64,000 nucleotides of DNA from contig PQAF01000034.1 of NCBI GenBank assembly GCA_003105015.1, positions 62,001 to 126,000 of the forward strand. Reading direction: 5' to 3'. This DNA is from Rhodocyclales bacterium. GTDB taxonomy: Bacteria > Pseudomonadota > Gammaproteobacteria > Burkholderiales > Rhodocyclaceae. Made by a program: the position numbers and the translations under genes. Shown in pieces: positions 1 through 11,253 of this stretch; the stretch's first letter is position 1, and every line of letters begins with the position of its first letter. The notes beneath the pieces were generated by a model. It was not told the origin of the DNA and did not search any database. It saw only the letters and a program-made list of their open reading frames with translations.

Positions 1-244
1 CCTGGCCGTCGACCACCCAGGGCAGATAGGTGACCTTGGCGCGGTTGTCATCGACCGGCCCGGCGACGCCGAAGCAGGCCGCAGCGATATTCGCTGGGCC
101 GCCGGCGTCGTCGAGGAAGGCGCGCAGCAGGGCCGGGAAATCGTCCCACTCGCGGCTCGGGTAGCGGCGCTCGAAGACGATGCCGCCGTCGCCGGCCAGC
201 GCCAGCAGGGTCTTGGTGCCGCCGATGTCTCCGCCGAGGATCAT
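1..244 (-). CDS. glk: Glucokinase, N-terminal part (runs off the window)
   Basis: Reading down from the ATG at 244, the first 81 residues begin MILGGDIGGTKTLLALAGDG, the N-terminal phosphate-binding motif of the glucokinase (PF02685) branch of the ROK/hexokinase superfamily. A later stretch, FGVAGPVDDNRAKVTYLPW, matches the conserved region leading into the sugar-binding site. The enzyme phosphorylates glucose to glucose-6-phosphate with ATP in the cytoplasm. The start lies 13 bases after the thyA stop on the same strand, so the two are probably co-transcribed. The rest of the gene is outside the window. Confidence 0.85.
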   Translation of the reverse strand, partial: MILGGDIGGTKTLLALAGDGGIVFERRYPSREWDDFPALLRAFLDDAGGPANIAAACFGVAGPVDDNRAKVTYLPWVVDGQ

Positions 245-257
245 CGCGGCGCGCCGT

Positions 258-1052
258 TCACACCGCGACCGGCGCGGCGATGTGCGGCTGCGGGTCGTAG
301 CCTTCCAGGGCGAAGTCCTCGAAGCGGAAGGCGAAGAGGTCGCGCACCTCGGGATTGATGCGCAGCTGCGGCAGGGCGCGCGGGGTGCGCGTCAGTTGCA
401 GGCGCGCCTGATCGAGGTGGTTGGTGTACAGGTGGGCGTCGCCCAGGGTGTGCACGAAGTCACCCGGCCGGTAGCCGCACACCTGCGCCAGCATCAGCGT
501 GAGCAGGGCATAGGAGGCGATGTTGAAGGGCACGCCGAGGAAGATGTCGGCGCTGCGCTGATAGAGCTGGCAGCTCAACCTGCCGTCGGCGACGTAGAAC
601 TGGAACAGCGCGTGGCAGGGCGGCAGCTTCATGCGGTCGATGTCGGCCGGGTTCCAGGCGGTGACGATGTGGCGGCGCGAATCCGGGTTGCGCTTCAGGC
701 CGTCGACCAGCTGGGCGATCTGGTCGATGACGCGGCCGTCGGGCGCGTGCCAGGAGCGCCACTGGTAGCCGTACACCGGGCCGAGGTCGCCGTTGGCATC
801 GGCCCAGTCGTCCCAGATCGAGACGCCGTTTTCCTTGAGGTAGCGGATGTTGGTGTCGCCCTGCAGGAACCACAGCAGCTCGTGGATGATCGACTTGGTG
901 TGCAGCTTCTTGGTGGTGAGCAGCGGAAAGCCCTGCGCCAGGTCGAATCTCATCTGCCAGCCGAAGACCGACAGCGTGCCGGTGCCGGTGCGGTCGCTTT
1001 TCGGGTGCCCGTGCTCGAGCACGTGGCGCATCAGGTCGAGGTATTGCTGCAT
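258..1052 (-). CDS. thyA: Thymidylate synthase
   Basis: 264 residues, the same length as the E. coli enzyme. It converts dUMP to dTMP using 5,10-methylene-tetrahydrofolate. Visible motifs include the N-terminal [15 protein letters not shown] with the dUMP phosphate-binding arginine ([13 protein letters not shown]), the catalytic cysteine in [13 protein letters not shown] (about residue 146), and the nucleotide-binding [18 protein letters not shown] segment. The C-terminus ends in the usual hydrophobic valine (APVAV). It is the first gene of a short minus-strand unit with glk downstream and is divergent from the aminopeptidase gene at 1110. Confidence 0.97.
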   Translation of the reverse strand: MQQYLDLMRHVLEHGHPKSDRTGTGTLSVFGWQMRFDLAQGFPLLTTKKLHTKSIIHELLWFLQGDTNIRYLKENGVSIWDDWADANGDLGPVYGYQWRSWHAPDGRVIDQIAQLVDGLKRNPDSRRHIVTAWNPADIDRMKLPPCHALFQFYVADGRLSCQLYQRSADIFLGVPFNIASYALLTLMLAQVCGYRPGDFVHTLGDAHLYTNHLDQARLQLTRTPRALPQLRINPEVRDLFAFRFEDFALEGYDPQPHIAAPVAV

Positions 1053-1109
1053 GAAAGGACGTGGCCGGAGGCGAGGATATAATCGGGATCGATTCTAAAG
1101 GAAACGACC

Positions 1110-2627
1110 ATGCTGGCCAAACTGAACCAAACCGCCGCGCCGCTCGGCGCAGCCGCGCTCGAGCGGGCGACCCATGCCGTGCTGGTGCTGCCCTTCGCCA
1201 GGAAACTCGACGGCCTGCGCGACGTGCCCGCCCTCGACCGGCTGCGCGCCGCCCTCAAGCGCCGCGACATGAAGGCCGAAGACCTCGCCAAGACCCCGGT
1301 CACCGTCAATCTGGCCGGCGGCGGCCTGTGCAGCTTCGTCATGCTGGACGGCGGCAAAAGCATGTTCGACCGGCAGAGCCTGCTGCGCCGGGCGATGGCG
1401 CCGCTCATGGAGGAGCAGCCGCGCGAGCTGGTGCTCGCGCTGTTCGGCAGCGCCGAGGCGCGACGCGAGAATGCCCGCGAGGCGCTCTACGTGGCCTGGC
1501 TGAACGGCGCCCGTCTGCCGACGCGCCGCAAGAAGCCGGCGCCGCGGCCGCTGGCGCGGATTCATCTCTACGGCGCGCGCGATGCCGCCGGGTTTGCCGA
1601 GATCGCCGCCGTGGCCGAAGCCAACACCCTGGCGCGGGCGTTGACCGCCACGCCGCCGAACGAGCTGACGCCGACCGCCTACCGCCAGCGCCTGCGCCAG
1701 ATCGCGCGCGCCAGCCGCTGGCAATGCGAGGAATACGACATGCGCCGGCTGCGCCGCCTGGGGGCGGGGGCCTTCGTTGCCGTGGCGCAGGGCAGCGTGC
1801 CGGAGGATGCCGCCATCGTGCACCTCTCCTGGCGGCCGAAGAAGCCGCAGGGCCGGCTGGCGCTGGTCGGCAAGGGCATCTGCTTCGATACCGGCGGCCA
1901 CAACCTCAAGCCGGCCAAGTACATGGCCGGCATGCACGAGGACATGAACGGTTCCGCCGTGGCGCTCGGCCTCATGCAGGCGCTGATCGAACGCAACATG
2001 CCGCTGGCGATCGATGCCTGGCTGCCCATCGCGCAGAACCACCTGTCGCCGGAGGCCTACAAGCAGAACGACATCGTCACCGCCCTCGACGGCACCACCA
2101 TCGAGGTGGTGCACACCGATGCCGAGGGCCGCATGGTGCTGGCCGACACGCTGACCCTGGCGAGCCGCGGCAAGGACAAGAAGAGTGCCAGGCCGGACCT
2201 CGTCATCGACTTTGCCACGCTCACCGGCAGCATGGGTTACGCCCTGGGCAGCCGCTACTCCGGCGTATTCGCCACCTCCTCCGAACTGGCACGGCTGGCG
2301 GTGGCGGCGGGCGAGGCGAGCGGCGAGCGCGTCTGCGTCTTCCCGCTCGACGCCGACTACGAGGCGGGGCTGGAGAGCAAGGTGGCCGACATCAAGCAGT
2401 GCACCCTCGACGGCGAAGCCGACCACATCCTTGCCGCGCGCTTCCTCAAGCGCTTCACCGACGATCTGGCCTGGGTGCACATGGATCTCTCCGCTTCCAA
2501 CTGCAGCGGCGGGCTGGGCGCCGTGGGCACCGACCTGACCGGCTTCGGCGTCGCCTGGGGCGTGGAGTTCGTCGAGCAATGGCTGGCGGCGCATGCCGCT
2601 TCGCCCGCGCCACGCAAGCGCCGCTAA
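1110..2627 (+). CDS. Leucyl aminopeptidase family protein (peptidase family M17)
   Basis: 505 residues. The C-terminal half carries the M17 di-metal site: KGICFDTGG (metal-binding Lys and Asp), NLKPAKYM (catalytic Lys region), MHEDMNGSA (metal Asp) and HTDAEGR (metal Asp and Glu plus catalytic Arg; the usual first residue Asn is His here). The N-terminal half is poorly conserved, as is normal for the family. It should release N-terminal amino acids from peptides in the cytoplasm. The ATG at 1110 is preceded by AAAGGAAA at a good distance. It diverges from classical PepA, so a PepB-like or other M17 subgroup is possible; I give no symbol. Confidence 0.9.
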   Translation: MLAKLNQTAAPLGAAALERATHAVLVLPFARKLDGLRDVPALDRLRAALKRRDMKAEDLAKTPVTVNLAGGGLCSFVMLDGGKSMFDRQSLLRRAMAPLMEEQPRELVLALFGSAEARRENAREALYVAWLNGARLPTRRKKPAPRPLARIHLYGARDAAGFAEIAAVAEANTLARALTATPPNELTPTAYRQRLRQIARASRWQCEEYDMRRLRRLGAGAFVAVAQGSVPEDAAIVHLSWRPKKPQGRLALVGKGICFDTGGHNLKPAKYMAGMHEDMNGSAVALGLMQALIERNMPLAIDAWLPIAQNHLSPEAYKQNDIVTALDGTTIEVVHTDAEGRMVLADTLTLASRGKDKKSARPDLVIDFATLTGSMGYALGSRYSGVFATSSELARLAVAAGEASGERVCVFPLDADYEAGLESKVADIKQCTLDGEADHILAARFLKRFTDDLAWVHMDLSASNCSGGLGAVGTDLTGFGVAWGVEFVEQWLAAHAASPAPRKRR

Positions 2628-2735
2628 GGCGCGGATGACTTTGCACCACGCATACGCTATTCTTTAAGCGCAAAACATCCGGCGGAACGGCTCACCGCCG
2701 GCAACTCTCGAAGAACTCCCGACAGGGCGCATATC

Positions 2736-4220
2736 ATGCTCGGACTATTTTCCGCAAAATCCGGCCATCCCCTTGCCGACGCCAAGGAGGCCAGGCGCGT
2801 ACTCAACGAACTGGCCGTGCGCGATGCCGCGCCGGCCCTCGACGAGGTTGCCGGCTGGCTGGAGTCGGTTGCCGGCGACGAACTGCTCAGGTTGTCCGAC
2901 CGGCTGTCCCTGATCCTTCAACTGGACGAAGCCGCCCAGCCCCACGCGCGCAAGCTGGGCCGCGACTACCTGACCTCGCCGCGGCTTGGCCGCCAGCAGG
3001 AATACAAGCTCTGGCAGGCGAACCACGACTTCTGGCTTCAACTGGGCAACGCCTACGACAGCTGCCTCGCTCGCACCCGTGCGCAGGAGAAGGGCCACGA
3101 GGCCATCAAGTCCGATGTGCCATTGCTCATCGTGCGCATGCTGCGCGCCTTCTCGGCGCAGTTGAAATGGGATCAGTTCCGCTACGGCCCGGTCAATGCC
3201 GAGCTCTGGCAGCGCATGGGCCGCGCCTATCTCTTCGCCGAACAGGGAAAGTTTTCCCGCCAGGCGCTCACGCCCTACCCGAACATTCAGGGCGAGAGCA
3301 CGGTGGAGCAGGAATACCTCAAGGCGCTGGTGTTCCAGGCCTCCAGCATGGACAGCCTGCTGCCGCTGGAGATCGAGATCGCCGAACGCTTTATCGCGCA
3401 TTTCCTGCCGCAGTTCGTGTTCACCGCTGAAGTGCGGCCGGACAACGTGTATTGGGTGGATGCCGACAAGCCGGCGCCGCCGAAACGCCTGGCGGTGCTG
3501 CCGCAGATCGCGCCCAGCCTGCGCTTTTTCAGTGCCGGCGCGGCGCTGGCCAGGCTGGAAGCCATGATGCAGCAGGTTGAGCGCGGCGAGGTGCCGGCCG
3601 AGGTCAATCTGGGCACCCAGTATTCGGCGCGCATCGTGCTGCCGGTGCTCAAGCACCTGGCCATGTACTGGGCGCCGAAGCCGCCGATGCGCTCGCACGA
3701 CCGGCATCGCGTCAAGTCGCGCCTGACGGTAGTCAATGGACTGGCGGCCACCCATGCCCGATTGTCGGACAGGGGAGGCGAGGACAGCGAAGCCTGGGTG
3801 GTCGACGACGTCAGTCTCGGCGGCATGGGGGCGCAGGTGCCGCTCGGCGCCAACGACTGGGTGCGCATCGGCGCCCTGCTCGGCATGCAGCCGGAAGGCG
3901 GCAGCAACTGGCTGGTCGGCGTCATTCGGCGCTTCAGCCGCGAGACGCCGACGCAGGGCTCGGTCGGCATCGAGACGCTTTCGAAGTCGCCACAGGCCAT
4001 CTCAGGCGACCTGGGCGGCATGGATTGCAACGCCATCCTGCTGGACACGCTGCACACCGGCGATACCGTGCGGGTGATCCTGCCGAGTTCCGCTTTCGAG
4101 CCGGCCATCCCCCTGGTGTTCGCCTGGCAGGGCCGTTCGGCCCGGCTCGATCCGATCGAGCAGATCGAGTCCGGCGTCGACTTCGACCTCGGCCTCTACC
4201 GGGTCACTCCCCCGGCCTGA
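2736..4220 (+). CDS. PilZ-like domain protein of unknown function
   Basis: 494 residues, no signal peptide or membrane segment. Residues about 1-310 are a mostly helical region I do not recognise. The last 170 residues contain DVSLGGMGAQV (about residue 355), which fits the D/NxSxxG motif of PilZ domains, preceded by an arginine-rich stretch (HDRHRVKSR) that could supply the RxxxR c-di-GMP-binding motif. A beta-rich C-terminus follows. A role in c-di-GMP responses is inferred from that motif only. The neighbours (aminopeptidase, mogA) give no functional hint. The ATG at 2736 follows a 108-base gap; no strong ribosome binding site was seen. Confidence 0.6.
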   Translation: MLGLFSAKSGHPLADAKEARRVLNELAVRDAAPALDEVAGWLESVAGDELLRLSDRLSLILQLDEAAQPHARKLGRDYLTSPRLGRQQEYKLWQANHDFWLQLGNAYDSCLARTRAQEKGHEAIKSDVPLLIVRMLRAFSAQLKWDQFRYGPVNAELWQRMGRAYLFAEQGKFSRQALTPYPNIQGESTVEQEYLKALVFQASSMDSLLPLEIEIAERFIAHFLPQFVFTAEVRPDNVYWVDADKPAPPKRLAVLPQIAPSLRFFSAGAALARLEAMMQQVERGEVPAEVNLGTQYSARIVLPVLKHLAMYWAPKPPMRSHDRHRVKSRLTVVNGLAATHARLSDRGGEDSEAWVVDDVSLGGMGAQVPLGANDWVRIGALLGMQPEGGSNWLVGVIRRFSRETPTQGSVGIETLSKSPQAISGDLGGMDCNAILLDTLHTGDTVRVILPSSAFEPAIPLVFAWQGRSARLDPIEQIESGVDFDLGLYRVTPPA

Positions 4221-4223
4221 GCC

Positions 4224-4772
4224 CTACTTGGGTCGAATCGCCGATTTCGGGCGGAAGGCCTTGATCACCGCTTCGTTCGTTTCGACGTACGGCCCGCCGA
4301 TGAGGTCGATGCAGTAGGGCACGGCGGCGAAGATCCCATCAAGCGTTTCCTTGATCGCCTTGGGCTGGCCGGGCAGGTTCAGAATCAGCGTTTTCCCCCG
4401 CACCACGCCGACCTGCCGCGACAGGATGGCGGTGGGCACATACTTCAGGCTTACCTGCCGCATCTGTTCGCCGAATCCCGGCAGCACCTTGTGCGCCACC
4501 GCGAGGGTAGCTTCCGGCGTCACGTCGCGCGGCGCCGGGCCGGTGCCGCCGGTGGTCATGACCAGGTGGCAGCCGGCCGTGTCGGCGAGTTCGATCAGGG
4601 TCTGCTCGATCACCGCCCGTTCGTCGGGAATCAGCCGGTGCTCCATGCGCCAGGGCGAGGCCATCGCCGCGGAGAACCACTCGCGCAGGGCGGGGATGCC
4701 CTGATCCTCATAGACGCCGCTGGAAGCGCGGTCGGAGATCGACACCAGCCCGATCAGCAATTCATCAGTCAT
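4224..4772 (-). CDS. mogA: Molybdopterin adenylyltransferase
   Basis: 182 residues starting MTDELLIGLVSISDRASSG. The family signature TTGGTGPAPRDVTPEA is present, as is the C-terminal LNLPGQPKAIKE segment. The enzyme adenylylates molybdopterin before molybdenum insertion, in molybdenum cofactor synthesis. The frame extends upstream to 4832, but the extra residues belong to the overlapping darP gene; the ATG at 4772 gives the normal family length and overlaps the darP stop by 8 bases, which suggests translational coupling. MsrP, encoded at 49.4 kb, is a molybdoenzyme that needs this pathway. Confidence 0.93.
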   Translation of the reverse strand: MTDELLIGLVSISDRASSGVYEDQGIPALREWFSAAMASPWRMEHRLIPDERAVIEQTLIELADTAGCHLVMTTGGTGPAPRDVTPEATLAVAHKVLPGFGEQMRQVSLKYVPTAILSRQVGVVRGKTLILNLPGQPKAIKETLDGIFAAVPYCIDLIGGPYVETNEAVIKAFRPKSAIRPK

Positions 4773-5277
4773 GGTCCAGTTCCCGTAGCAGGCGGAAAAG
4801 TTCGCGGAAGGCGCGCGGCGGGCGTCCTTCATCGCGATCCTTCAGTGCGTTGCGGCGCAGTTGCCTGAGGCGGGTGATGTCTGCGCCGGGATGGGCCGCA
4901 CCGATTTCCGTCAGCACCGCCTCGTCCTCCAGCAGCCGCTCGCGCAGCTTTTCCAGGCGATGCTGGCGCGCGTTCTCGATGGCGGAGACGCCCTTGACGG
5001 CATCCAGCGCCTCGCGGATCGGCGCCGGGTCGGCATCCCGCATCAGGCGGCCGATGTACTGCAGCTGGCGGCGGCGCGCTTCGTGCCGGGTCAGGCGCTG
5101 CGCCTCGCGGATGGCGCCGCGCAGCGCGTCCGGCATGTCGATGCGCGCGAGGCGCTCCGGCGACAGTTCCACCAGCTCCGCCCCCATGTCCTGCAGGGCC
5201 TGCATGTCGCGCTTGCGCTGCGACTTGCTGGGGCGCTCCGGCGAATCGTCGTATTCGAGGTCTTCAAGGTTCTTCAT
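4765..5277 (-). CDS. darP: Ribosome-associated protein DarP/YjgA (DUF615)
   Basis: 170 residues from the ATG at 5277. The sequence is highly charged and helical, with the YjgA signature SKSQRKRDMQALQDMG near the N-terminus and RRRQLQYIGRLMRD in the middle. In E. coli the family associates with late 50S ribosomal precursors and promotes the peptidyl-transferase centre. An upstream in-frame ATG at 5304 would add nine residues that do not look like the family, so the shorter start is preferred. It overlaps mogA and is divergent from pmbA at 5316, an arrangement common in betaproteobacteria. Confidence 0.9.
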   Translation of the reverse strand: MKNLEDLEYDDSPERPSKSQRKRDMQALQDMGAELVELSPERLARIDMPDALRGAIREAQRLTRHEARRRQLQYIGRLMRDADPAPIREALDAVKGVSAIENARQHRLEKLRERLLEDEAVLTEIGAAHPGADITRLRQLRRNALKDRDEGRPPRAFRELFRLLRELDHD

Positions 5278-5315
5278 CTTGGTATGATTATATCTTTGCC
5301 CCATCCTCTTCCGCG

Positions 5316-6656
5316 ATGTCTTCCCAGGGCTTCAGCTATCCGCAGGACACCTTGCGCGCCATGGCGCAGGACATACTCGACCATGCCAGGTCGCGCGGCG
5401 CCAGCGCCTGCGAGGCCGACGTTTCCGAGGGCTTCGGCCAGTCGGTGACGGTGCGCCGCGGCGACGTCGAGACCATCGAATACAACCGCGACAAGGGCGT
5501 CGGCGTCACGGTCTACCTCGGCCAGCGGCGCGGCTATGCCTCGACCTCGGACTTTTCCCGCGCCGCCCTGCACGCCACGGTGGATGCGGCGCTGTCCATC
5601 GCGCGCTTCACCGCGCCGGACGAAGCCGCGGTATTGCCGGAAGCCGAACTGCTGGCGCACGGCGAAACGGACCTCGACCTCTACCATCCCTGGGCCTTGG
5701 CGGTGGAGGAGGCCATCGACATCGCCCGGCGCTGCGAGGCGGCGGCCTTTGCCGTCAGCCCGCAGGTGAAGAATTCCGAGGGCGCCAGCGTGTCCGCCCA
5801 GCAGTCGCATTTCGTTTCCGCCAACAGCCTAGGTTTCATGGGCGGCTACGCTTCCTCGCGCCACTACCTCTCCTGCTCGGTCATCGCCGGCAAGGGCGAC
5901 GCCATGCAGCGCGACGACTGGTACAGCACGCATCGCGACGCGGCGGACCTGGCCGAGGCCGAGCTGGTCGGCGAATACGCCGCGCGCCGCGCGCTGTCTC
6001 GCCTCGGCGCGCGCAAGATCGCCACCTGCGAAGTGCCGGTGCTGTTCGAGGCGCCGCTGGCCGCCTCGCTGATCGGCAACTTCGTTTACGCCGTCTCGGG
6101 CGGCAGCCTGTATCGCAAGTCCTCCTTCCTGCTCGACAGCCTGGACACGCAGGTCTTCTCGCCGCAGGTGCACATCAGCGAACGGCCGCATCTGCCGCGC
6201 GCCCTGGCGAGCAGCCCCTTCGACGACGACGGCGTCGCCACGCACGACCGCGAGGTGGTCGAGGCCGGCGTGCTGAAGGGCTATTTCCTGTCGACCTATT
6301 CGGCGCGCAAGCTCGGCCTGCAGACCACCGGCAACGCCGGCGGCTCGCACAACCTGATCGTTCGCCCCGGCAAGCGCGATCTCGTCGGCCTCGCTGCCCT
6401 GATGGGCCGCGGCCTGCTGGTCACCGAACTGCTCGGCCAGGGCGTGAATTACGTCACCGGCGATTACTCGCGCGGCGCCTCCGGCTACTGGGTCGAAAAC
6501 GGCGAGATCCGCTATCCCGTCCAGGAAATCACCATCGCCGGCAACCTCAGGGACATGCTGCGCGGCATCGTCGCCGTCGGCAACGACGTGCTGGTGCGCG
6601 GCTCCAAGCAGGTCGGCTCGATCCTCATCGACCGCATGACCATCGCCGGAGCATAA
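5316..6656 (+). CDS. pmbA: Metalloprotease PmbA/TldE
   Basis: 446 residues, close to the 450 of E. coli PmbA. The N-terminal substrate-channel domain includes VRRGDVETIEYNRDKGVGVTVY, and the C-terminal domain ends in the family motif GNDVLVRGSKQVGSILIDRM. PmbA (TldE) pairs with the zinc-bearing TldD subunit, which is not in this window, to degrade unfolded peptides and to mature certain modified peptides such as microcins. It lacks the HExxxH motif of TldD, as expected for the E subunit. It is divergent from darP. Confidence 0.94.
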   Translation: MSSQGFSYPQDTLRAMAQDILDHARSRGASACEADVSEGFGQSVTVRRGDVETIEYNRDKGVGVTVYLGQRRGYASTSDFSRAALHATVDAALSIARFTAPDEAAVLPEAELLAHGETDLDLYHPWALAVEEAIDIARRCEAAAFAVSPQVKNSEGASVSAQQSHFVSANSLGFMGGYASSRHYLSCSVIAGKGDAMQRDDWYSTHRDAADLAEAELVGEYAARRALSRLGARKIATCEVPVLFEAPLAASLIGNFVYAVSGGSLYRKSSFLLDSLDTQVFSPQVHISERPHLPRALASSPFDDDGVATHDREVVEAGVLKGYFLSTYSARKLGLQTTGNAGGSHNLIVRPGKRDLVGLAALMGRGLLVTELLGQGVNYVTGDYSRGASGYWVENGEIRYPVQEITIAGNLRDMLRGIVAVGNDVLVRGSKQVGSILIDRMTIAGA

Positions 6657-6817
6657 GCCGGTATCTCCATAGGGGTTTTCCCCAACGCCAATGCGAGCCG
6701 GGCCCTGTGTTGGCCGTGCGCGGTTGGTGTAGTATCACCCGGCGGTCCCCGACCCAGGGAGATCGGACCTTTCCGCTGCACAACGGCATAGAAGAACCTC
6801 TAAAGGAGACCCTTTCA

Positions 6818-7960
<1,143 letters not shown>

Positions 7961-7980
7961 GCAGGAGCAACACCCCAAGA

Positions 7981-8009
7981 AAAACCCCGCCTGCGAGGCG
8001 GGGTTTTTT
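7981..8009. terminator. Bidirectional rho-independent terminator
   Basis: An 11-base-pair stem, AAAACCCCGCC (7981-7991) with GGCGGGGTTTT (7997-8007), closes a TGCGA loop, with an A-run on the left and a T-run on the right. It sits between the converging ends of dctP (7960) and dctM (8052) and can terminate both. Confidence 0.92.
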
Positions 8010-8025
8010 ATCGCCGTCGCGCGGC

Positions 8026-8036
8026 GACTGACTTTT
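8026..8036 (+). repeat. Copy 1 of the dispersed word GACTGACTTTT
   Basis: Exact copy in the intergenic gap between the dctP/dctM terminator and the dctM stop codon. It is the only copy outside a reading frame or its upstream region. See the finding on this motif. Confidence 0.7.
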
Positions 8037-8051
8037 CACCGGCGGCGTTAT

Positions 8052-9844
<1,793 letters not shown>

Positions 9845-9845
<1 letters not shown>

Positions 9846-10450
9846 CAGCGCACTTCCTCGTTGGCATGCGCGGCATGTTCCTCGATCTCCCGCTCGGCCT
9901 CGGACTCGCCCGGATGCTCGGCATGGGCATGGCCGATCGGGTCGGGGACCAGGCCGCGCAGGAAAGCGACGCGCTTGACGAGCTCCGAGGCCGCCTGCGC
10001 GAGCAGCAGCGCCATGCCGGCCGGGATCATCAGGTAGACCGGCCAGCGGATCAGGCCGCCGGCGTTTTGCGACATCTCGCCGGAATCCCAGGCATTGATG
10101 AACAGCGGCCAGGACATCATGATCAGCATGAGGCAGAGGGGAACCAGGAAGAAGAGGATGCCGAGGATGTCGATCCAGTTGCGCGTGCGGGCCGAAAAGC
10201 GGTTGGACAGGAAATCGATGCGCACGTGGGCGTTCTTCAGGAAGGCATAGCCGGCGCCGAGCATGAAGACGGCGGCGTAGAAGTACCACTGGATCTCGAG
10301 CAAGGCGTTGGAGCTGGTGTTGAAGATCTTGCGCACGATGGCGTTGCCGGCGGACACCAGCACTGCGGCCAGGATCAGCCAGATGAGGACCCTGCCGATG
10401 AGATCGGTGAAGGCATCGACCAGCCTTGAAAACTTGAGCAGGGCGCTCAT
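9845..10450 (-). CDS. dctQ: TRAP transporter small permease subunit (DctQ)
   Basis: 201 residues with four hydrophobic segments (about 15-40, 50-70, 95-115, 135-160), the DctQ pattern. Recognisable stretches are NTSSNALLEIQWYFYAAVF and LGAGYAFLKNAHVRIDFLS. It couples the binding protein to DctM in the inner membrane. The C-terminus is a charged His- and Glu-rich tail. It is the first gene of the dctQM unit; the 164-base gap upstream to the divergent gene at 10615 must hold both promoters, but I see no clear consensus there. Confidence 0.92.
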
Positions 10451-10614
10451 GGATCTCCTGTTGCGGCCGCGGTTGCGATTGCGGACAGACTGTTTTCAGC
10501 GGCGTAAGGGTAATCCGTATCGACGCCGGTTTCCAGTCGACGCGGGCCAGACTGGCACAAAATGCAGGTAAACCCTAACATTCGAACCTCCGTGCATCAG
10601 CCGACGCTAATTTC

Positions 10615-11253
10615 GTGAACGCCACCCGTCTCTGTCTCGTCCGCCACGGCGAAACCGCCTGGAATGCCGAGCGCCGCATCCAGGGCCAGCTCGACGTGCC
10701 GCTCTCCGCGGTAGGCCACGCCCAGGCGCGCGCCGCCGCCAATGCGCTGGAGAGCGAGGAATTCGTCGCGATCTACTCGAGCGATCTCGCCCGCGCCCTG
10801 CGCACGGCGGAAGCGGCGGCGCATCTGCTCAAGCTGCCGATCCGGAAGGAAGTTGCCTTGCGCGAGCGCCATTACGGCGTGCTGCAGACACTGACTTATG
10901 CGGAATTCGAGCGGCGCCATCCGAACGCCTATGCGCGTTTCCTCGCGCGCGAGGAAGCCTTCGCCCTGCCGGGCGGCGGCGAAAGCCTGCGCCAGTTCGC
11001 CGACCGCGTGAACCAATGCCTGGATGAAATCGTGTCGGCCCATCCGGGCGGCCAGGTGCTGGTCTTCACCCACGGCGGCGTGCTCGACATCGCGCACCGC
11101 CGCGCCAGCGGCAGGCCGCTCTGCGCGCCGCGCGATTTCGAGATCCCCAACACGGCGTTCAACTGGCTGGAAGTCGAGCGCGGCAACTGGCGCATCCTGA
11201 ACTGGGCCGACCGCGGCCATCTCGACGCAGCGCTCGATGAGCTCCCCGGCTGA
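10615..11253 (+). CDS. Histidine phosphatase family protein (phosphoglycerate mutase-like)
   Basis: 212 residues with a GTG start at 10615. The catalytic LVRHGETAWN motif lies at residues 7-16, the second half of the site is RERHYGVLQ (about 83-91), and THGGVLDIAHRR (about 151-162) holds the second catalytic histidine. This is a cofactor-dependent phosphatase/mutase fold; alpha-ribazole phosphatase or a broad phosphatase are both possible, and no cobalamin genes are near. It overlaps the next gene by 17 bases, so it is probably translated with the acyl-AMP ligase fusion. Confidence 0.88.
   Translation: MNATRLCLVRHGETAWNAERRIQGQLDVPLSAVGHAQARAAANALESEEFVAIYSSDLARALRTAEAAAHLLKLPIRKEVALRERHYGVLQTLTYAEFERRHPNAYARFLAREEAFALPGGGESLRQFADRVNQCLDEIVSAHPGGQVLVFTHGGVLDIAHRRASGRPLCAPRDFEIPNTAFNWLEVERGNWRILNWADRGHLDAALDELPG

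Noticed and set aside
180..1082. 300-codon plus-strand frame over thyA
   Set aside because: It is antisense to a complete thyA with all motifs. High GC content creates long antisense frames throughout this window.
1095..2594. 499-codon minus-strand frame over the aminopeptidase gene
   Set aside because: Its composition (Ala, Gly, His, Arg) is that of a GC-rich shadow; the opposite strand has clear M17 motifs.
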